Shown here: one piece after another, positions 27,241 to 36,898 of the stretch
Position numbering within the stretch: the first letter of the stretch is position 1
Layout of the letters: each line of letters starts with the position of its first letter
Assembly: GCA_937981665.1 (NCBI GenBank)
Contig: CALJOJ010000006.1
Location: 1 to 62,216 of the forward strand
Direction: 5' to 3'
Length of the DNA: 62,216 nt
Origin: an uncultured Rubritalea sp.
GTDB taxonomy: Bacteria > Verrucomicrobiota > Verrucomicrobiia > Verrucomicrobiales > Akkermansiaceae
Translations under genes and position numbers: made by a program
Notes under the pieces: model-generated
Database searches by the model: none
What the model saw: the letters and a program-made list of their open reading frames with translations, nothing else
What the model was told of the DNA's origin: nothing

Positions 27241-28731
27241 AGGTAAGTTCTTAAGGTCTCTCTTGATTATATCCCCACCCTTATTATCTTCAGAAGTAGC
27301 TGTAGCGAAATTTTCGACCTCCGCTGAAGGAGAAATAAGGAAGCCAGCTTCAGCATTTTTATTAGCGATTACGATACCGAATTTGACCTTAGTTCCTAGG
27401 TCTTGGATTACTACTCCAGAATAGAGGTTTTCAGATGACACCACACGATCTAGAGAAACTTCAGACTGAGAGTTAATCAAGATTCCACAATGTCTATTAC
27501 GCATCGCCTGCACCTGCTCTATCTCCACCATAGTCCCCGTGCCCATCACGACAACGCCACTACTGATGTTATCATTTATTTTGATGTCTTTTAATTTACC
27601 AGTAGCTCCCTTCCAAAATTCAACTCCATGCTCATAATTACCATTAATTTCACAGCTTGAAACACGAGCTGAACTAGCTGCCCCCATAATGCTGATTCCA
27701 TTCCAAGCATTACCAGTAATATTACATTTAGACATTTCTAGCTCACCACCCACGACTGCCACACCATGACCAGATCCGTTTTTAACAGTAACATTTTTCA
27801 TCGTAACCTTTGCCCCGACCATGATCAGAGGGTAACGGTCCAGAGCATCATCTTCATAACTAAGCCCTTCAACTGTTAGGTCAGAAATCTCATAGCTCTG
27901 AGAAGTACCCATTAAAGCTAATGCAGAACCTTTTAGCGTGAGGCTTTGGATAGTAGTAAGTTTCTCACCCTGCCCTTTGATTTTGATTCCTATATTAAAA
28001 GCCCCAGTAAGTTTATGCTTCCCTTTACCTAGAATAACTGTGTCACCAGGTCTTAGTTTCTGAGAAGCCTCAGCGAGGGTCGCCACATCCTCAGGTACTT
28101 TTAGAGAATATGGTCGCGAATTGATTTCATTCCTAAGATCCTCCGCAGCCTCATAGCCAGGATAAATCTCTAGTGCCTCATTCAACTTTGCGATAGCTTC
28201 AGGTGAATAATCACCAGTATACAATAATTTAGCAGCTTTTATGAGTTCACCCGCTTTATAGTCGTCACCCTTAGATAGTTCTTTGCCTCTAGCTAGCTCA
28301 CTACGCAGACTAGCTAGCTTAGTCGCTGAATAACCTTCATTCTCTAGCTCCTTGATATTACGTTCAGCTACCTGCCACTTACGTTTAGTAATCCCCCTTT
28401 TCGTATACTTCAGAAAACTGTTAATTCGCTGCTGCTTGGCTAACTTATCTTGATCATCGAGTGCGGCGAGTCGCTCATAATCAAGGCGTTCCTCCTCCTT
28501 AGCGATAAGGCGTTTTTGCTCACTAGTAAGAAATACAGCAGAGTCAAAAGTCTCCTCTTCAGTGTCATCCATATTTAACCATGACGGCTTAAAATAGGAG
28601 CACGCTAATAGGACTATCGCTAGAAGCAAAGCTACAGCAGATAAGACGACTGCTTTCACACTCGCTTTTGAACTACTGTCATTTGAGCTCATTTTTTGTA
28701 TATAATCGGGAGATGGGCTTGGGGGTTTCAA
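27238..28731 (-). CDS. membrane-anchored right-handed beta-helix protein
   Basis: A 497-residue protein. One membrane helix (about 27-45) is followed by a charged helical region (60-200) with weak TPR character (AIAKLNEALEIYPGYEAAEDL). Residues 210-480 are a pectate-lyase/NosD-like right-handed beta-helix: KVPEDVATLAEASQKLRPGDTV at the entry, then repeated G-V-x-V-x-G turns (GHGVAVVGGELEMSKCNITG, WNGISIMG, SGVVVMG, CGILIN, SGVVIQD). Carbohydrate binding or cleavage is possible but not shown. It is the last gene of the tyrA-aroA-cmk-plsC run, 22 bases behind plsC. Confidence 0.8.
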   Translation of the reverse strand: MKPPSPSPDYIQKMSSNDSSSKASVKAVVLSAVALLLAIVLLACSYFKPSWLNMDDTEEETFDSAVFLTSEQKRLIAKEEERLDYERLAALDDQDKLAKQQRINSFLKYTKRGITKRKWQVAERNIKELENEGYSATKLASLRSELARGKELSKGDDYKAGELIKAAKLLYTGDYSPEAIAKLNEALEIYPGYEAAEDLRNEINSRPYSLKVPEDVATLAEASQKLRPGDTVILGKGKHKLTGAFNIGIKIKGQGEKLTTIQSLTLKGSALALMGTSQSYEISDLTVEGLSYEDDALDRYPLIMVGAKVTMKNVTVKNGSGHGVAVVGGELEMSKCNITGNAWNGISIMGAASSARVSSCEINGNYEHGVEFWKGATGKLKDIKINDNISSGVVVMGTGTMVEIEQVQAMRNRHCGILINSQSEVSLDRVVSSENLYSGVVIQDLGTKVKFGIVIANKNAEAGFLISPSAEVENFATATSEDNKGGDIIKRDLKNLP

Positions 28732-28753
28732 AATAATAATTATTTAAATGAAA

Positions 28754-29371
28754 TTAACGGGGATCTTCGATTTCGCTTATCGCCTGCATCACGATGTCTG
28801 CAATCTTCTGATAACCGTCCTTACCACTGAAATTCTTCAACATCTCATCATCAAAATGAATAGGGTCACCTACCACTACACAGATTTGCTCCATTTTGAG
28901 CTTGCTTGAGCCACGAGGCAGGGCATCACGAGCACCAAAGATACGCATTGGTTGCACCACAGCTTTAGACTTAGCTACAATCAAACCAACTCCCGGAAGC
29001 GCTGGATTGAGTTCGCCTGTTAGAGTGCGCTCACCTTCTGGGAAGAGCACTACTTTCTTGCCAACCTTAAGCGCCTTGATGATCTTCTTCAGCCCAGTCA
29101 TATCAGGATTATCCTGATCTACAGGTATGGCATCCCAGCGGGTATACAGCCATTTTGCAAAGCCTTTAAATAAAGTCTTACGCGCCAGATAAGTGATATT
29201 TTCTGGATGAGAAATACCGATCAATGGAGGATCAAGAAAGCTCTCATGGTTAGCAGCCAGCATCACGCCACCATCTCTAACAAGTTTTTCTTCACCTACT
29301 AACTTCAAGTTATAGAATGCCTTACCTGCACTCTTGAAGAAAATATAGCCTAACCAGTAAATTGTTTTCAT
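28754..29371 (-). CDS. plsC: 1-acyl-sn-glycerol-3-phosphate acyltransferase
   Basis: A 205-residue acyltransferase for phosphatidic acid synthesis. The catalytic NHESFLDP (His42, Asp47) and the substrate motif FPEGERT near residue 112 are intact, as is the later P-M-R-I-F motif. It is at the short end of the family and has a weakly hydrophobic N-terminus. It lies 34 bases behind cmk, a pairing seen in many bacteria. Confidence 0.93.
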   Translation of the reverse strand: MKTIYWLGYIFFKSAGKAFYNLKLVGEEKLVRDGGVMLAANHESFLDPPLIGISHPENITYLARKTLFKGFAKWLYTRWDAIPVDQDNPDMTGLKKIIKALKVGKKVVLFPEGERTLTGELNPALPGVGLIVAKSKAVVQPMRIFGARDALPRGSSKLKMEQICVVVGDPIHFDDEMLKNFSGKDGYQKIADIVMQAISEIEDPR

Positions 29372-29405
29372 CTGCTTTCTAACTGTATCCTAAATATAAC
29401 AAATC

Positions 29406-30071
29406 TTATCCAAATATCTCTGCGGGAGCACCTTTATCCCTGAGCACCTGCATCACTGCATCCACTACTTCTTCAATGCCCATCTCACTGGAGTCAATCA
29501 CCACAGCACCATCAGCCACCTTAAGTGGAGAAATCTTACGCTTACTGTCCTCTGCATCACGCTTAGCTACTGCATCATTTAGACCTTCTGCTGATCTTCT
29601 CGCGAGCCTCACCTCCTCAGAAGCGTCGATATACACCTTAAATGGTGTATTAGGAAATACCACACTGCCAATATCTCTACCTTCCATGACGACACTACCT
29701 AGCTTGAGATACTCACGCTGCTTATCTACTAACAGTGCTCTGACCTCTGGAATAGCCGCTACACCAGACACACGTTGATTCACCCCATTCTGACGAAGTT
29801 CCTCACCAGGGTAAAAACCATCCACAAGAATAGTAGATAAACCATCTTCTACGCCACAGCTAAATACCACATTATCAAGCATCTCGACTACTGCAGAAGC
29901 ATCATCTACATCCACACCATCACGGATGGTAGCCCAAGCCACTGCACGGTACATCGCTCCTGTATTCACCATAATGAGACCTAATCTCTTAGCTACAATC
30001 TTAGCTACGGTACTCTTTCCCGATGCTGCTGGACCGTCTATGGCTACAGCAATGTGTTTCTCCACGCTCAT
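29406..30071 (-). CDS. cmk: cytidylate kinase
   Basis: A 221-residue nucleoside monophosphate kinase that phosphorylates CMP and dCMP. The P-loop GPAASGKST lies at residues 13-21, NTGAMYRAVAW at 36-46, and VVMEGRDIGSVVFPNT (the NMP site) near 126-141. The lid region is followed by DSSEM near the end. It sits between aroA and plsC in one minus-strand run. Confidence 0.96.
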   Translation of the reverse strand: MSVEKHIAVAIDGPAASGKSTVAKIVAKRLGLIMVNTGAMYRAVAWATIRDGVDVDDASAVVEMLDNVVFSCGVEDGLSTILVDGFYPGEELRQNGVNQRVSGVAAIPEVRALLVDKQREYLKLGSVVMEGRDIGSVVFPNTPFKVYIDASEEVRLARRSAEGLNDAVAKRDAEDSKRKISPLKVADGAVVIDSSEMGIEEVVDAVMQVLRDKGAPAEIFG

Positions 30072-30113
30072 GGTTTTTAAGCTAGCTTTAGAATTTGGAA
30101 TTGAAAAGCCTTA

Positions 30114-31400
30114 TCATGAACAAACAGTAGTATACTTCTCGAAATAGTCTGGGAATGTTTTCGCCGTACATCCAGGGTCATTGATCACCACAGCAGTTCC
30201 ACTCAGCGCCACTAATGAAAAGCACATTGCTATCCTGTGATCATCATAGGTATCTATCTCAGCTAACTTCATTTCTGTTAATGGGATAGGATTTATCTCA
30301 ATAAAATCTTCACCTTCTACTACGTCCACTCCGAGCTTACGCAGCTCAGTAGCCATCGCGAAAAGTCTGTCTGTCTCCTTCACCCTCCAGTTGTATATAT
30401 TTCTGATTACTGTCTTCCCTTTCGCGAAGAGAGCAGTCGTCGCTATCGTCATCGCAGCATCAGGAATATGATTCATATCCTGATCTACTCCGACTAAGTC
30501 GCCAGCTCTGACGATGATATACTCATCTCCCCACTCGACCTCAGCGCCCATATCTTCTAACACATTAGCAAATTGTACATCTCCTTGGACACTAGATTTA
30601 CCAATGCCCGTCACCTTGATCTCGCCACCTTTAATCGCCGCTGCCGCCATGAAATAAGAAGCTGATGAAGCATCACCCTCCACCATAAAGACGCCCGGTG
30701 CAGTATAAATCTGGCCAGACTGGATTCTGAACACCTTGAAATCATCATGCTCCACCTCGATGCCGAACTTCTTCATGATATCAAGAGTAATCAAAATGTA
30801 TGGTTTAGAAACCAGCTCACCTACAATAGTGACCACTGTGTCTTCTTGAGCCATTGGAGCCGCCATTAGCAGAGCTGTTAGAAATTGACTAGATATAGAA
30901 CCATCAATACTCACTTTACCACCACGCATTCCATTGGCTGAAATTTTAAGTGGCGGGTAGCCTTCATTCTTTAAGCACTCGACCTCACAGCCAGCCTCAC
31001 GCAGGGTATCAATCAGAGCATCGATAGGACGCTCTTGCATTCGTGGCTCACCGGTTAGAGTGTACTCACCTTCACCGACACAAAGCGCAGCACATAGTGG
31101 ACGCATCGCAGTTCCAGCATTCCCTAAGAAAAGTTCAAGAGCCTCAGTATTTTTGAAAGCACCAGCATTTCCTGTTACCACACAGACTGTCTTATCCTCA
31201 GACAGCTCATACTTGATGCCTATTTTAACTAGCGCATTCAGCATGTGACGGATGTCATCGCTATCTAGTAAATTACGAATTTTAGTCACGCCTTCAGCAA
31301 GAGCTGCTAATAAAAGAGCTCTGTTAGAAAGGCTCTTAGACCCCGGTAAATTAATCTCACCATTCACTTTACTGATTGGTTCTATTCTCAATGATTCCAT
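30114..31400 (-). CDS. aroA: 3-phosphoshikimate 1-carboxyvinyltransferase (EPSP synthase)
   Basis: A 428-residue enzyme of the shikimate pathway that adds enolpyruvate to shikimate-3-phosphate. [20 protein letters not shown] lies at residues 18-37, the PEP-binding [11 protein letters not shown] at about 91-101 and the R-x-x-E-R-P motif in the [10 protein letters not shown] stretch near 118. [14 protein letters not shown] occurs near residue 390. The motif LGNAGTAMR with Gly and Ala at the usual positions is the glyphosate-sensitive class form. It follows tyrA by 34 bases. Confidence 0.96.
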   Translation of the reverse strand: MESLRIEPISKVNGEINLPGSKSLSNRALLLAALAEGVTKIRNLLDSDDIRHMLNALVKIGIKYELSEDKTVCVVTGNAGAFKNTEALELFLGNAGTAMRPLCAALCVGEGEYTLTGEPRMQERPIDALIDTLREAGCEVECLKNEGYPPLKISANGMRGGKVSIDGSISSQFLTALLMAAPMAQEDTVVTIVGELVSKPYILITLDIMKKFGIEVEHDDFKVFRIQSGQIYTAPGVFMVEGDASSASYFMAAAAIKGGEIKVTGIGKSSVQGDVQFANVLEDMGAEVEWGDEYIIVRAGDLVGVDQDMNHIPDAAMTIATTALFAKGKTVIRNIYNWRVKETDRLFAMATELRKLGVDVVEGEDFIEINPIPLTEMKLAEIDTYDDHRIAMCFSLVALSGTAVVINDPGCTAKTFPDYFEKYTTVCS

Positions 31401-31434
31401 AATAATTTCTTACTTTTAAAACTAGTTCTATCTA

Positions 31435-32280
31435 TTAGATCAGATCTCTGCGGCGCTTCGCCTCTATGAGGTATTTCAGCATCCCATCTGCATCGTTCTC
31501 CTTTAGTATTTGTTGAAATTTACTTAACTCAGAGATACTCTCACATAGTGATCTATGCAGCGCGTCTCTATTTTCTAACATAATCTCAGTCCAGAGCTCA
31601 GGATCACCCGCCGCCACACGTGTCGTGTCACGCAGTCCACCACCAGCAAGCTCCGCTATATCCTCGAATGCCAACCCTACCGTAGCAGTCATACTCGCCA
31701 TCGCATGAGGAAAGTGACTGATACGAGCCACTGCATAATCGTGATCTTCAGGACTCATCTTCTTCACTCTACAGCCGAGGGCCTGCCAAAAATTTTCTAA
31801 CATCTCTATTTCAGATGAATGAGCCTGTATGTCGTCACTTGTTAGAATGCAAGCGGCACCATCTAGCAGTTCACCAAATGCAGCCGAGATCCCCTTCTTA
31901 TCAGATCCAGCCATAGGGTGACTACCTACATAACGCACCTCTGTATTCTTCACCAGTGGATCTATCTTCTCATGGGGAAGACGCTTCACGCTACCCACAT
32001 CAGTGATCAAAAAACTCTCACCACCACGAAGCTCAAGCACTCTAGCTACCAAGCTCTGCATCGTCCCAACAGGTGTGGCTAAAATCACCAACTCAGCACC
32101 ACTAACCGCTTCTGCGAAGTCCGCCGTCGCATGCTCTAATCCGAGCTCCTTCGCTTGAGTCACCGCATCAGGATTACGCGCCCATAAAGCAACCTCCACT
32201 CCAGGTATCTGTCGCTTGGCAGAAATCGCCACCGAGCCACCTAACAGTCCAGCCCCTAATATTGCTATTCGCTTGATCAT
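31435..32280 (-). CDS. tyrA: prephenate dehydrogenase (TyrA)
   Basis: A 281-residue NAD(P)-dependent enzyme that converts prephenate or arogenate on the way to tyrosine. The Rossmann motif GAGLLGGSVAIS lies at residues 8-19. The substrate region SHPMAGSDKKG lies near 120-130, with a family HFPHAMA stretch near 190. There is no fused chorismate mutase or ACT domain. It is the first gene of the tyrA-aroA-cmk-plsC run. Confidence 0.92.
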   Translation of the reverse strand: MIKRIAILGAGLLGGSVAISAKRQIPGVEVALWARNPDAVTQAKELGLEHATADFAEAVSGAELVILATPVGTMQSLVARVLELRGGESFLITDVGSVKRLPHEKIDPLVKNTEVRYVGSHPMAGSDKKGISAAFGELLDGAACILTSDDIQAHSSEIEMLENFWQALGCRVKKMSPEDHDYAVARISHFPHAMASMTATVGLAFEDIAELAGGGLRDTTRVAAGDPELWTEIMLENRDALHRSLCESISELSKFQQILKENDADGMLKYLIEAKRRRDLI

Positions 32281-32296
32281 TCGGTCAGGACACTAA

Positions 32297-32329
32297 TACA
32301 CCGAGTCATGACTAGCAAGACTCGGTGTA
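32297..32329. repeat. 11-bp perfect hairpin between the lipoprotein gene and tyrA
   Basis: TACACCGAGTC and GACTCGGTGTA are separated by 11 bases. The stem is GC-rich enough to be stable, but no T-run follows on the minus strand. It lies 17 bases upstream of the tyrA start codon, so it may end transcription from the lipoprotein gene weakly or affect tyrA expression. Confidence 0.6.
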
Positions 32330-32381
32330 GATAAATTCAAAAAAGCAACCTATTGATTACTCTAAAATTTCAACGTTCTCC

Positions 32382-32966
32382 TTATGGCACCTTGAAAACG
32401 TGTGAAGGATTAGCATCATGCGGGTCACGCACCTTTGTTCCACTCGGGATACCTCTCACATCCACTTGGTTGTGAGTGTATGGGTTATAGACAAAGCCAG
32501 TCTTCCCCGGCACAGGAGCAGCGTACTTCGTCGTTAAAGATGAAGTGCTCTTAGAAGTTGAAGACGTTGTTGTGCTTGATGAAGATGATGACGAACTTGT
32601 AGTTGTCTCTTCAGGAGTGTACTTTTTCGTCGTAGAGCTTGCGGAATTTGTCTTCTTTGCAGCTTGTTGCTTTTTCCAAGCCTCTACATCTCTCTTCTTT
32701 CGAGCTATTCTGGCTTTCTCTTCACGCTCTAGGCGTTCTTTGCTTTTCTTAACGGTCGTTGTTGAGCTATTAGCCTCTGCTTCTCTCGCTATCTTAGCTG
32801 CCTTTATCTCTTCAGGAGACTTGACACCTACTGGAATCTCAGGAGTCTTAGCTGCCACGTCAGTCTCTGTAGAGTTGATTGGGTAGCATGATACAAGCCC
32901 TCCACTAACACACACTAATGAAAGTGTAGTAAATTTCAGGTTACGTTTTAGTTCTGGAAGTTTCAT
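32382..32966 (-). CDS. Ser/Thr-rich lipoprotein of unknown function
   Basis: About 194 residues from the ATG at 32966; an upstream alternative start at 32996 adds ten. The signal ends in a lipobox (GGLVSCY). The mature part has a charged helix (EERLEREEKARIARKKR-like region, residues 80-110), then a pure Ser/Thr tract of about 40 residues. A compact C-terminal motif follows: GFVYNPYTHNQVDVRGIPSG and VRDP, ending VFKVP. That end module resembles a motif I associate with verrucomicrobial exported proteins; this is from memory, not a search. The function is unknown. Confidence 0.7.
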   Translation of the reverse strand: MKLPELKRNLKFTTLSLVCVSGGLVSCYPINSTETDVAAKTPEIPVGVKSPEEIKAAKIAREAEANSSTTTVKKSKERLEREEKARIARKKRDVEAWKKQQAAKKTNSASSTTKKYTPEETTTSSSSSSSSTTTSSTSKSTSSLTTKYAAPVPGKTGFVYNPYTHNQVDVRGIPSGTKVRDPHDANPSHVFKVP

Positions 32967-33148
32967 TATAATAATTAGGTAATTTTTAGATGACACACCT
33001 ACGATAGTAAATTCATCATGATCGTTATGATACTATTTCTTATCTCTAAAAAATTGTATCTGACTGCTTAATTGTCAAGCTTTGACTAATCATACTCATG
33101 GGAATAAATACACGATACATTCATAGAGAACCATCCTTGGGAAAAGAT

Positions 33149-33181
33149 AAGCAGGACTGAGTACTCCCAGTCCTGCTTAAA
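33149..33181 (-). terminator. terminator of the TM-helix channel-like gene
   Basis: On the minus strand an 11-bp stem (AAGCAGGACTG / CAGTCCTGCTT) with an 8-base loop is followed by ATCTTTTCCC, just behind the stop at 33202. Confidence 0.65.
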
Positions 33182-33201
33182 TAATAATTTAAACAAGCTG
33201 A

Positions 33202-34410
33202 TTAACCTCGCTTACTGAACCAACGTGAAACGTAGTCCTGTCCACCTAGACCGACAGCGATAGCGCCACCGATGCCGAGTGCTACACCAGCAGCATAGAT
33301 AGCCACAGTGTATGGAAGTGATGTAAGATCAGTTGCGATACCTGAACGGTTAAGAGCAATCACTGAAGTGAATATTACAATCGCGTACTTAGCTATTTTT
33401 GCGAGCTGAGCATTACCACCTACAAGGTGATCATATGCGAAGCGTGAAGCAACGATACCTGCCGCTAGAATGATAAGTGCAAGAAGGATATTGAAATACC
33501 CTGTAAAGAGACCGTCAGATGCCTGAGAAAGGATATCGATATCGAGTTCCTTAATAGCAGCTGTCAAAGTAAGAATAATGATAGAGATCATTGTCACAGT
33601 CCCAGCGATGCTAGATAGTGCACGTGAACCTTCAGTAGGAAGATTCATTCCAAACTTAGAAGGCAATGAATCTACGTTAGTACCTTTGAGGATATTCTCC
33701 ACAAGACGCTTCGCAATACTGCCGATGAGACCACCGACAGCAAGAAGAATACCAGCGATAAGAATCTTAGGAATTGCTGACACCACTGATTCAACGATAC
33801 CTTTGATCGGCTTAGAAATAGCTTCGATACCAAGTGCATCGAGTACTGCTGGAGCACAGAGAAGTAGGATGAATGCATACAGAGCAGTAGCAAGTGATCC
33901 ACTCACTGGAGTAGTACCAGGTGTAGAACCAAGTCTCTCGTCCAGCTTAGAAGCATTGAGAACATCAGAAACAAGCTGCTTAATAAGACCAGCAATCAGG
34001 ATAATGATATAACCAAGGATACCTGCTACGATGAGATTAGGAATAAACCCAAAGAACTGATTAAGAAGATTCTTAATTGGCTCACTCACATCAGTAAGTC
34101 CCGCAATATTCAAACCAAAGAGAAGGATGAATAAGAAAGCGATCGCTTTGATAAATCCAACAATTCCGCCAGTTATATTGGTATCACTACCAAACTTAGC
34201 AGAAAGCTTTTCATCAAGATTAGTTTTAGAAAGTGCCTTAGTAGCTACTTTACCTATACCTTTGACAATAAATTTGCCAATGATGAGGATTAAAAGCAGT
34301 AGTAAAATATTGCCGAACGTCCCTAGACCTTCAAACACATTTTGCACTATGCCTATCCAATTTTGTATCGAGTCTGTGAGAGACCCCAAAGACAGTGTTA
34401 TATTATTCAT
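33202..34410 (-). CDS. TM-helix repeat protein of the mechanosensitive-channel type (CmpX-like)
   Basis: A 402-residue membrane protein with five to ten hydrophobic segments in repeated pairs. Each repeat has a helix followed by an amphipathic stretch such as SKTNLDEKLSAKFG, NASKLDERLG and KGTNVDSLPSKFG. This is the conserved TM-helix repeat (PF05552) found in CmpX-type proteins related to MscS. The C-terminal portion (about 345-390) is glycine-rich (GVALGIGGAIAVGLGGQDYV), close to the pore helix of MscS channels, but the cytoplasmic vestibule domain of MscS is absent. Tension gating is therefore unproven. Confidence 0.82.
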   Translation of the reverse strand: MNNITLSLGSLTDSIQNWIGIVQNVFEGLGTFGNILLLLLILIIGKFIVKGIGKVATKALSKTNLDEKLSAKFGSDTNITGGIVGFIKAIAFLFILLFGLNIAGLTDVSEPIKNLLNQFFGFIPNLIVAGILGYIIILIAGLIKQLVSDVLNASKLDERLGSTPGTTPVSGSLATALYAFILLLCAPAVLDALGIEAISKPIKGIVESVVSAIPKILIAGILLAVGGLIGSIAKRLVENILKGTNVDSLPSKFGMNLPTEGSRALSSIAGTVTMISIIILTLTAAIKELDIDILSQASDGLFTGYFNILLALIILAAGIVASRFAYDHLVGGNAQLAKIAKYAIVIFTSVIALNRSGIATDLTSLPYTVAIYAAGVALGIGGAIAVGLGGQDYVSRWFSKRG

Positions 34411-34565
34411 ATTTTATTTCGTTGTTTTAGTGGTTATAAGACCCCAACCGAGATTGAGTTTGTGACGGCTACAGATATCTCTAAATTTTGGGTTCGTTAT
34501 AATAGATGTTAATTTTCTGGAATTTGTCACATTAATATTTATTAATCTGATTCCAACTATTCAAA

Positions 34566-35618
34566 ATGTTAGCCAACGATTTACATAAAGCGGTACAAAA
34601 TCAGATCAACTTCTTGAGCACTGAAAAGCGCCAACCCAATTACCTAGGGCTACTAGAGTCATTCAAAGAAGTTTCTAAACACCAATTAACGAGTAACACA
34701 GCGCTCATTAATTACCTGACCGCTTTAGAAAAATCTGATGTATTCAATGCATCAGAAAACTTAACAAAGATTAATGATTTACCCTCAATACCGACTGATG
34801 CATTCAAGCACAGCTCACCGCCTACCACTCTCGCCGCGGAGGAGATCACACGCACATTCTTAACATCCGGCACCACAACCGATATTCGAGGTAGTCATCA
34901 TTTTGCGACAACTAGCACCTACGAGACATCGATCATAGCTGGATGGAAATATTGTAATCTCCCTGAGCTCCACCATACCTTTTTCCTTACACCATCAGGC
35001 ACAGAAGCCCCCCACTCATCCCTGAGTCATATGATGCAAACCCTCAAGAGCAAATCCTCCCCCTCTGCTGAGTTTCTCCTACAAAATGGCGCTATAGATC
35101 ACCTCCCTATCATAGGATGCGCTAAAGAAGGTAAACCTGTAACCATCATAGGTACAGCCCTCGCATTCCTTCAATTATTTGATATCTTAGATAACCTCGA
35201 TAACATCCAGCTCCCCGAAGGTAGCTGGGCACTCGAAACAGGTGGGTACAAAGGATCTACAAAATCACTCACGAAAGAAGAGCTCTACGAGAAATTTCTA
35301 ACCTATCTAAGCATATCACCAGAGCATGTATGGAACGAGTACTCGATGACCGAGCTAAGTAGCCAGTTTTACACGAATGGACTTAATGAACCTCACATCG
35401 GCCCACCTTGGGCACCGATCAAAGTCATCAACCCTGAAACAAACCTACCTGTTCAAGCAGGCGAACTTGGCTACTTAGTGATTTATGACCTCGCTAATAT
35501 AGATTCTTCTATAGGTATTCGTACCCAAGACCTCGCTATCTACCATGGACCTCATAGCTTCACCCTGATCGGTCGTGATCCATCTGCTCTACCTCGAGGT
35601 TGCTCAAGATCCTTATAA
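34566..35618 (+). CDS. LuxE-like acyl-protein synthetase
   Basis: A 350-residue member of the ANL-related LuxE family, which activates a fatty acid with ATP and passes it to a protein. The adenylate loop FLTSGTTTDIRGSHHF spans residues 98-113. ALETGGYKGSTKS lies near 221, and the conserved EYSMTELSSQFYT near 258, followed by PPWAPIKVINPET and GELGYLVIYDL. LuxC and LuxD are absent. Some relatives work with flavonoid, coronafacic or lipid pathways, so the substrate is open. It is monocistronic and about 90 bases ahead of the fur gene. Confidence 0.8.
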   Translation: MLANDLHKAVQNQINFLSTEKRQPNYLGLLESFKEVSKHQLTSNTALINYLTALEKSDVFNASENLTKINDLPSIPTDAFKHSSPPTTLAAEEITRTFLTSGTTTDIRGSHHFATTSTYETSIIAGWKYCNLPELHHTFFLTPSGTEAPHSSLSHMMQTLKSKSSPSAEFLLQNGAIDHLPIIGCAKEGKPVTIIGTALAFLQLFDILDNLDNIQLPEGSWALETGGYKGSTKSLTKEELYEKFLTYLSISPEHVWNEYSMTELSSQFYTNGLNEPHIGPPWAPIKVINPETNLPVQAGELGYLVIYDLANIDSSIGIRTQDLAIYHGPHSFTLIGRDPSALPRGCSRSL

Positions 35619-35650
35619 TTAAGGCTTATTGAGAATGCGCGGCAATTAGT

Positions 35651-35665
35651 TTAGAATTATTCTAA
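35651..35665. promoter_or_regulatory. perfect 7-1-7 palindrome, probable Fur-family operator
   Basis: TTAGAATTATTCTAA is a perfect 7-1-7 inverted repeat with the geometry of PerR/Fur boxes (TTATAATNATTATAA). It lies 45 bases upstream of the fur-type start codon. A weak promoter (TTGAAT at 35673 and TAAATT at 35695) lies immediately downstream. Autoregulation of fur and the suf genes is the natural inference. Confidence 0.6.
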
Positions 35666-35709
35666 AAAAGACTTGAATAGGGTCAAATCATGAATAAATT
35701 GCCCATGCA

Positions 35710-36111
35710 ATGAAAGTACAAGATCACCAACTCCAAGTCCCTGGACTGCGCATGACAAAACAGCGCAAGGAGGTCTACCGCGCTCTTCTTGAAAACCAAG
35801 ACCACCCGTCCGCATCTGAACTCCACAGCTACATGCAGACCACAGACTCTCCTATGTCACTCGCCACCGTTTATAATTGTCTAGAGGCATTTGTAGAACA
35901 CGGTGCCGTAAAACAAGTCAATATTGACAGAGAACCCACCAGATATTGTGAAAATTCCGTTCAGCACGGCCACTTCCATGATCAGAAAACTGGTAAAATA
36001 CACGATGTCAATTTCAAAAATGGAATGAATGTTTCTGACCTATTAGACCTCCCACTCGGTACAGAGATCTCAAATATCGAAATCACACTCAAAGGATCAA
36101 TTTCTAATTAA
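35710..36111 (+). CDS. Fur-family transcriptional regulator
   Basis: A 133-residue winged-helix regulator. The DNA-binding half shows [14 protein letters not shown] (residues 15-28), [13 protein letters not shown] and [20 protein letters not shown]. The metal region [17 protein letters not shown] keeps several His but lacks both CxxC pairs, so the structural zinc of classical Fur is absent. It lies 40 bases ahead of sufC, which makes control of Fe-S assembly by iron or oxidative stress likely. It could be Fur, PerR or a distinct subgroup; the sequence does not decide. Confidence 0.88.
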   Translation: MKVQDHQLQVPGLRMTKQRKEVYRALLENQDHPSASELHSYMQTTDSPMSLATVYNCLEAFVEHGAVKQVNIDREPTRYCENSVQHGHFHDQKTGKIHDVNFKNGMNVSDLLDLPLGTEISNIEITLKGSISN

Positions 36112-36151
36112 TTTAACTAAATCATTAAACGTACAAACACATATTAATAAC

Positions 36152-36898
36152 ATGTCTATCATCATTAAAGACCTCCACGCAAAAATCGGCGACACTGAAA
36201 TACTCAAAGGAGTAAACCTCGAAATCCCTAAAGGTGAAATTCACGCCATCATGGGAATAAACGGATCAGGTAAGTCCACTCTATCTAAAGTCATCGCAGG
36301 TCATGACGATTACGAAGTCACTAGCGGAAGCATCGAGATGGATGGTGACGACATCCTCGAGCTCGACGTTGATGAGCGCTCACGTAATGGCATCTTCCTA
36401 GCATTCCAGTACCCTATGGAAATTCCAGGTGTATCTAACGCTAACTTCATCCGTGCTACTCTCAATGCTCGTCTCCCAGAAGGAGAAGAGCTAGACGCAG
36501 TAGCTTACTATAAAGACCTCTACGCTAAAATGGACAGCCTTGAGATGGATCGCAAGTTCACCGCTCGTGCAGTAAACGAAGGATTCTCAGGTGGTGAAAA
36601 GAAACGTAACGAAATTCTCCAGATGGCAATGCTCCAGCCTAAGTACTGCATCCTAGACGAGACTGACTCAGGACTCGACATCGATGCACTTAAGATCGTC
36701 TCAAAAGGTGTGAACTCACTCCGCTCAGAAGAGCGTGGATTCCTCATCATCACTCACTACCAACGTCTACTAGACTACATCAAGCCAGACGTAGTGCACG
36801 TGATGTATGACGGCCAGATCATCAAATCAGGTGGCCCAGAACTCGCTCTCGAACTCGAAGAAAAAGGCTACGATCACCTAAAGCCTGCTAACGCTTAA
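36152..36898 (+). CDS. sufC: Fe-S cluster assembly ATPase SufC
   Basis: A 248-residue ABC-type ATPase that powers the SufBCD scaffold. Walker A is GINGSGKST at residues 35-43. The Q-loop is [12 protein letters not shown] near 89-100. The signature reads [15 protein letters not shown] near 149-163, followed by Walker [11 protein letters not shown]. These are SufC-specific forms. It is the first suf gene, with order C-B-D, after the fur gene. No sufS or sufE/U lies in the window. Confidence 0.97.
   Translation: MSIIIKDLHAKIGDTEILKGVNLEIPKGEIHAIMGINGSGKSTLSKVIAGHDDYEVTSGSIEMDGDDILELDVDERSRNGIFLAFQYPMEIPGVSNANFIRATLNARLPEGEELDAVAYYKDLYAKMDSLEMDRKFTARAVNEGFSGGEKKRNEILQMAMLQPKYCILDETDSGLDIDALKIVSKGVNSLRSEERGFLIITHYQRLLDYIKPDVVHVMYDGQIIKSGGPELALELEEKGYDHLKPANA

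Noticed and set aside
32545-32886. A 113-codon open frame on the plus strand rich in Val, Glu and Asp
   Set aside because: It is the antisense of the Ser/Thr-rich tract of the lipoprotein at 32382-32966.
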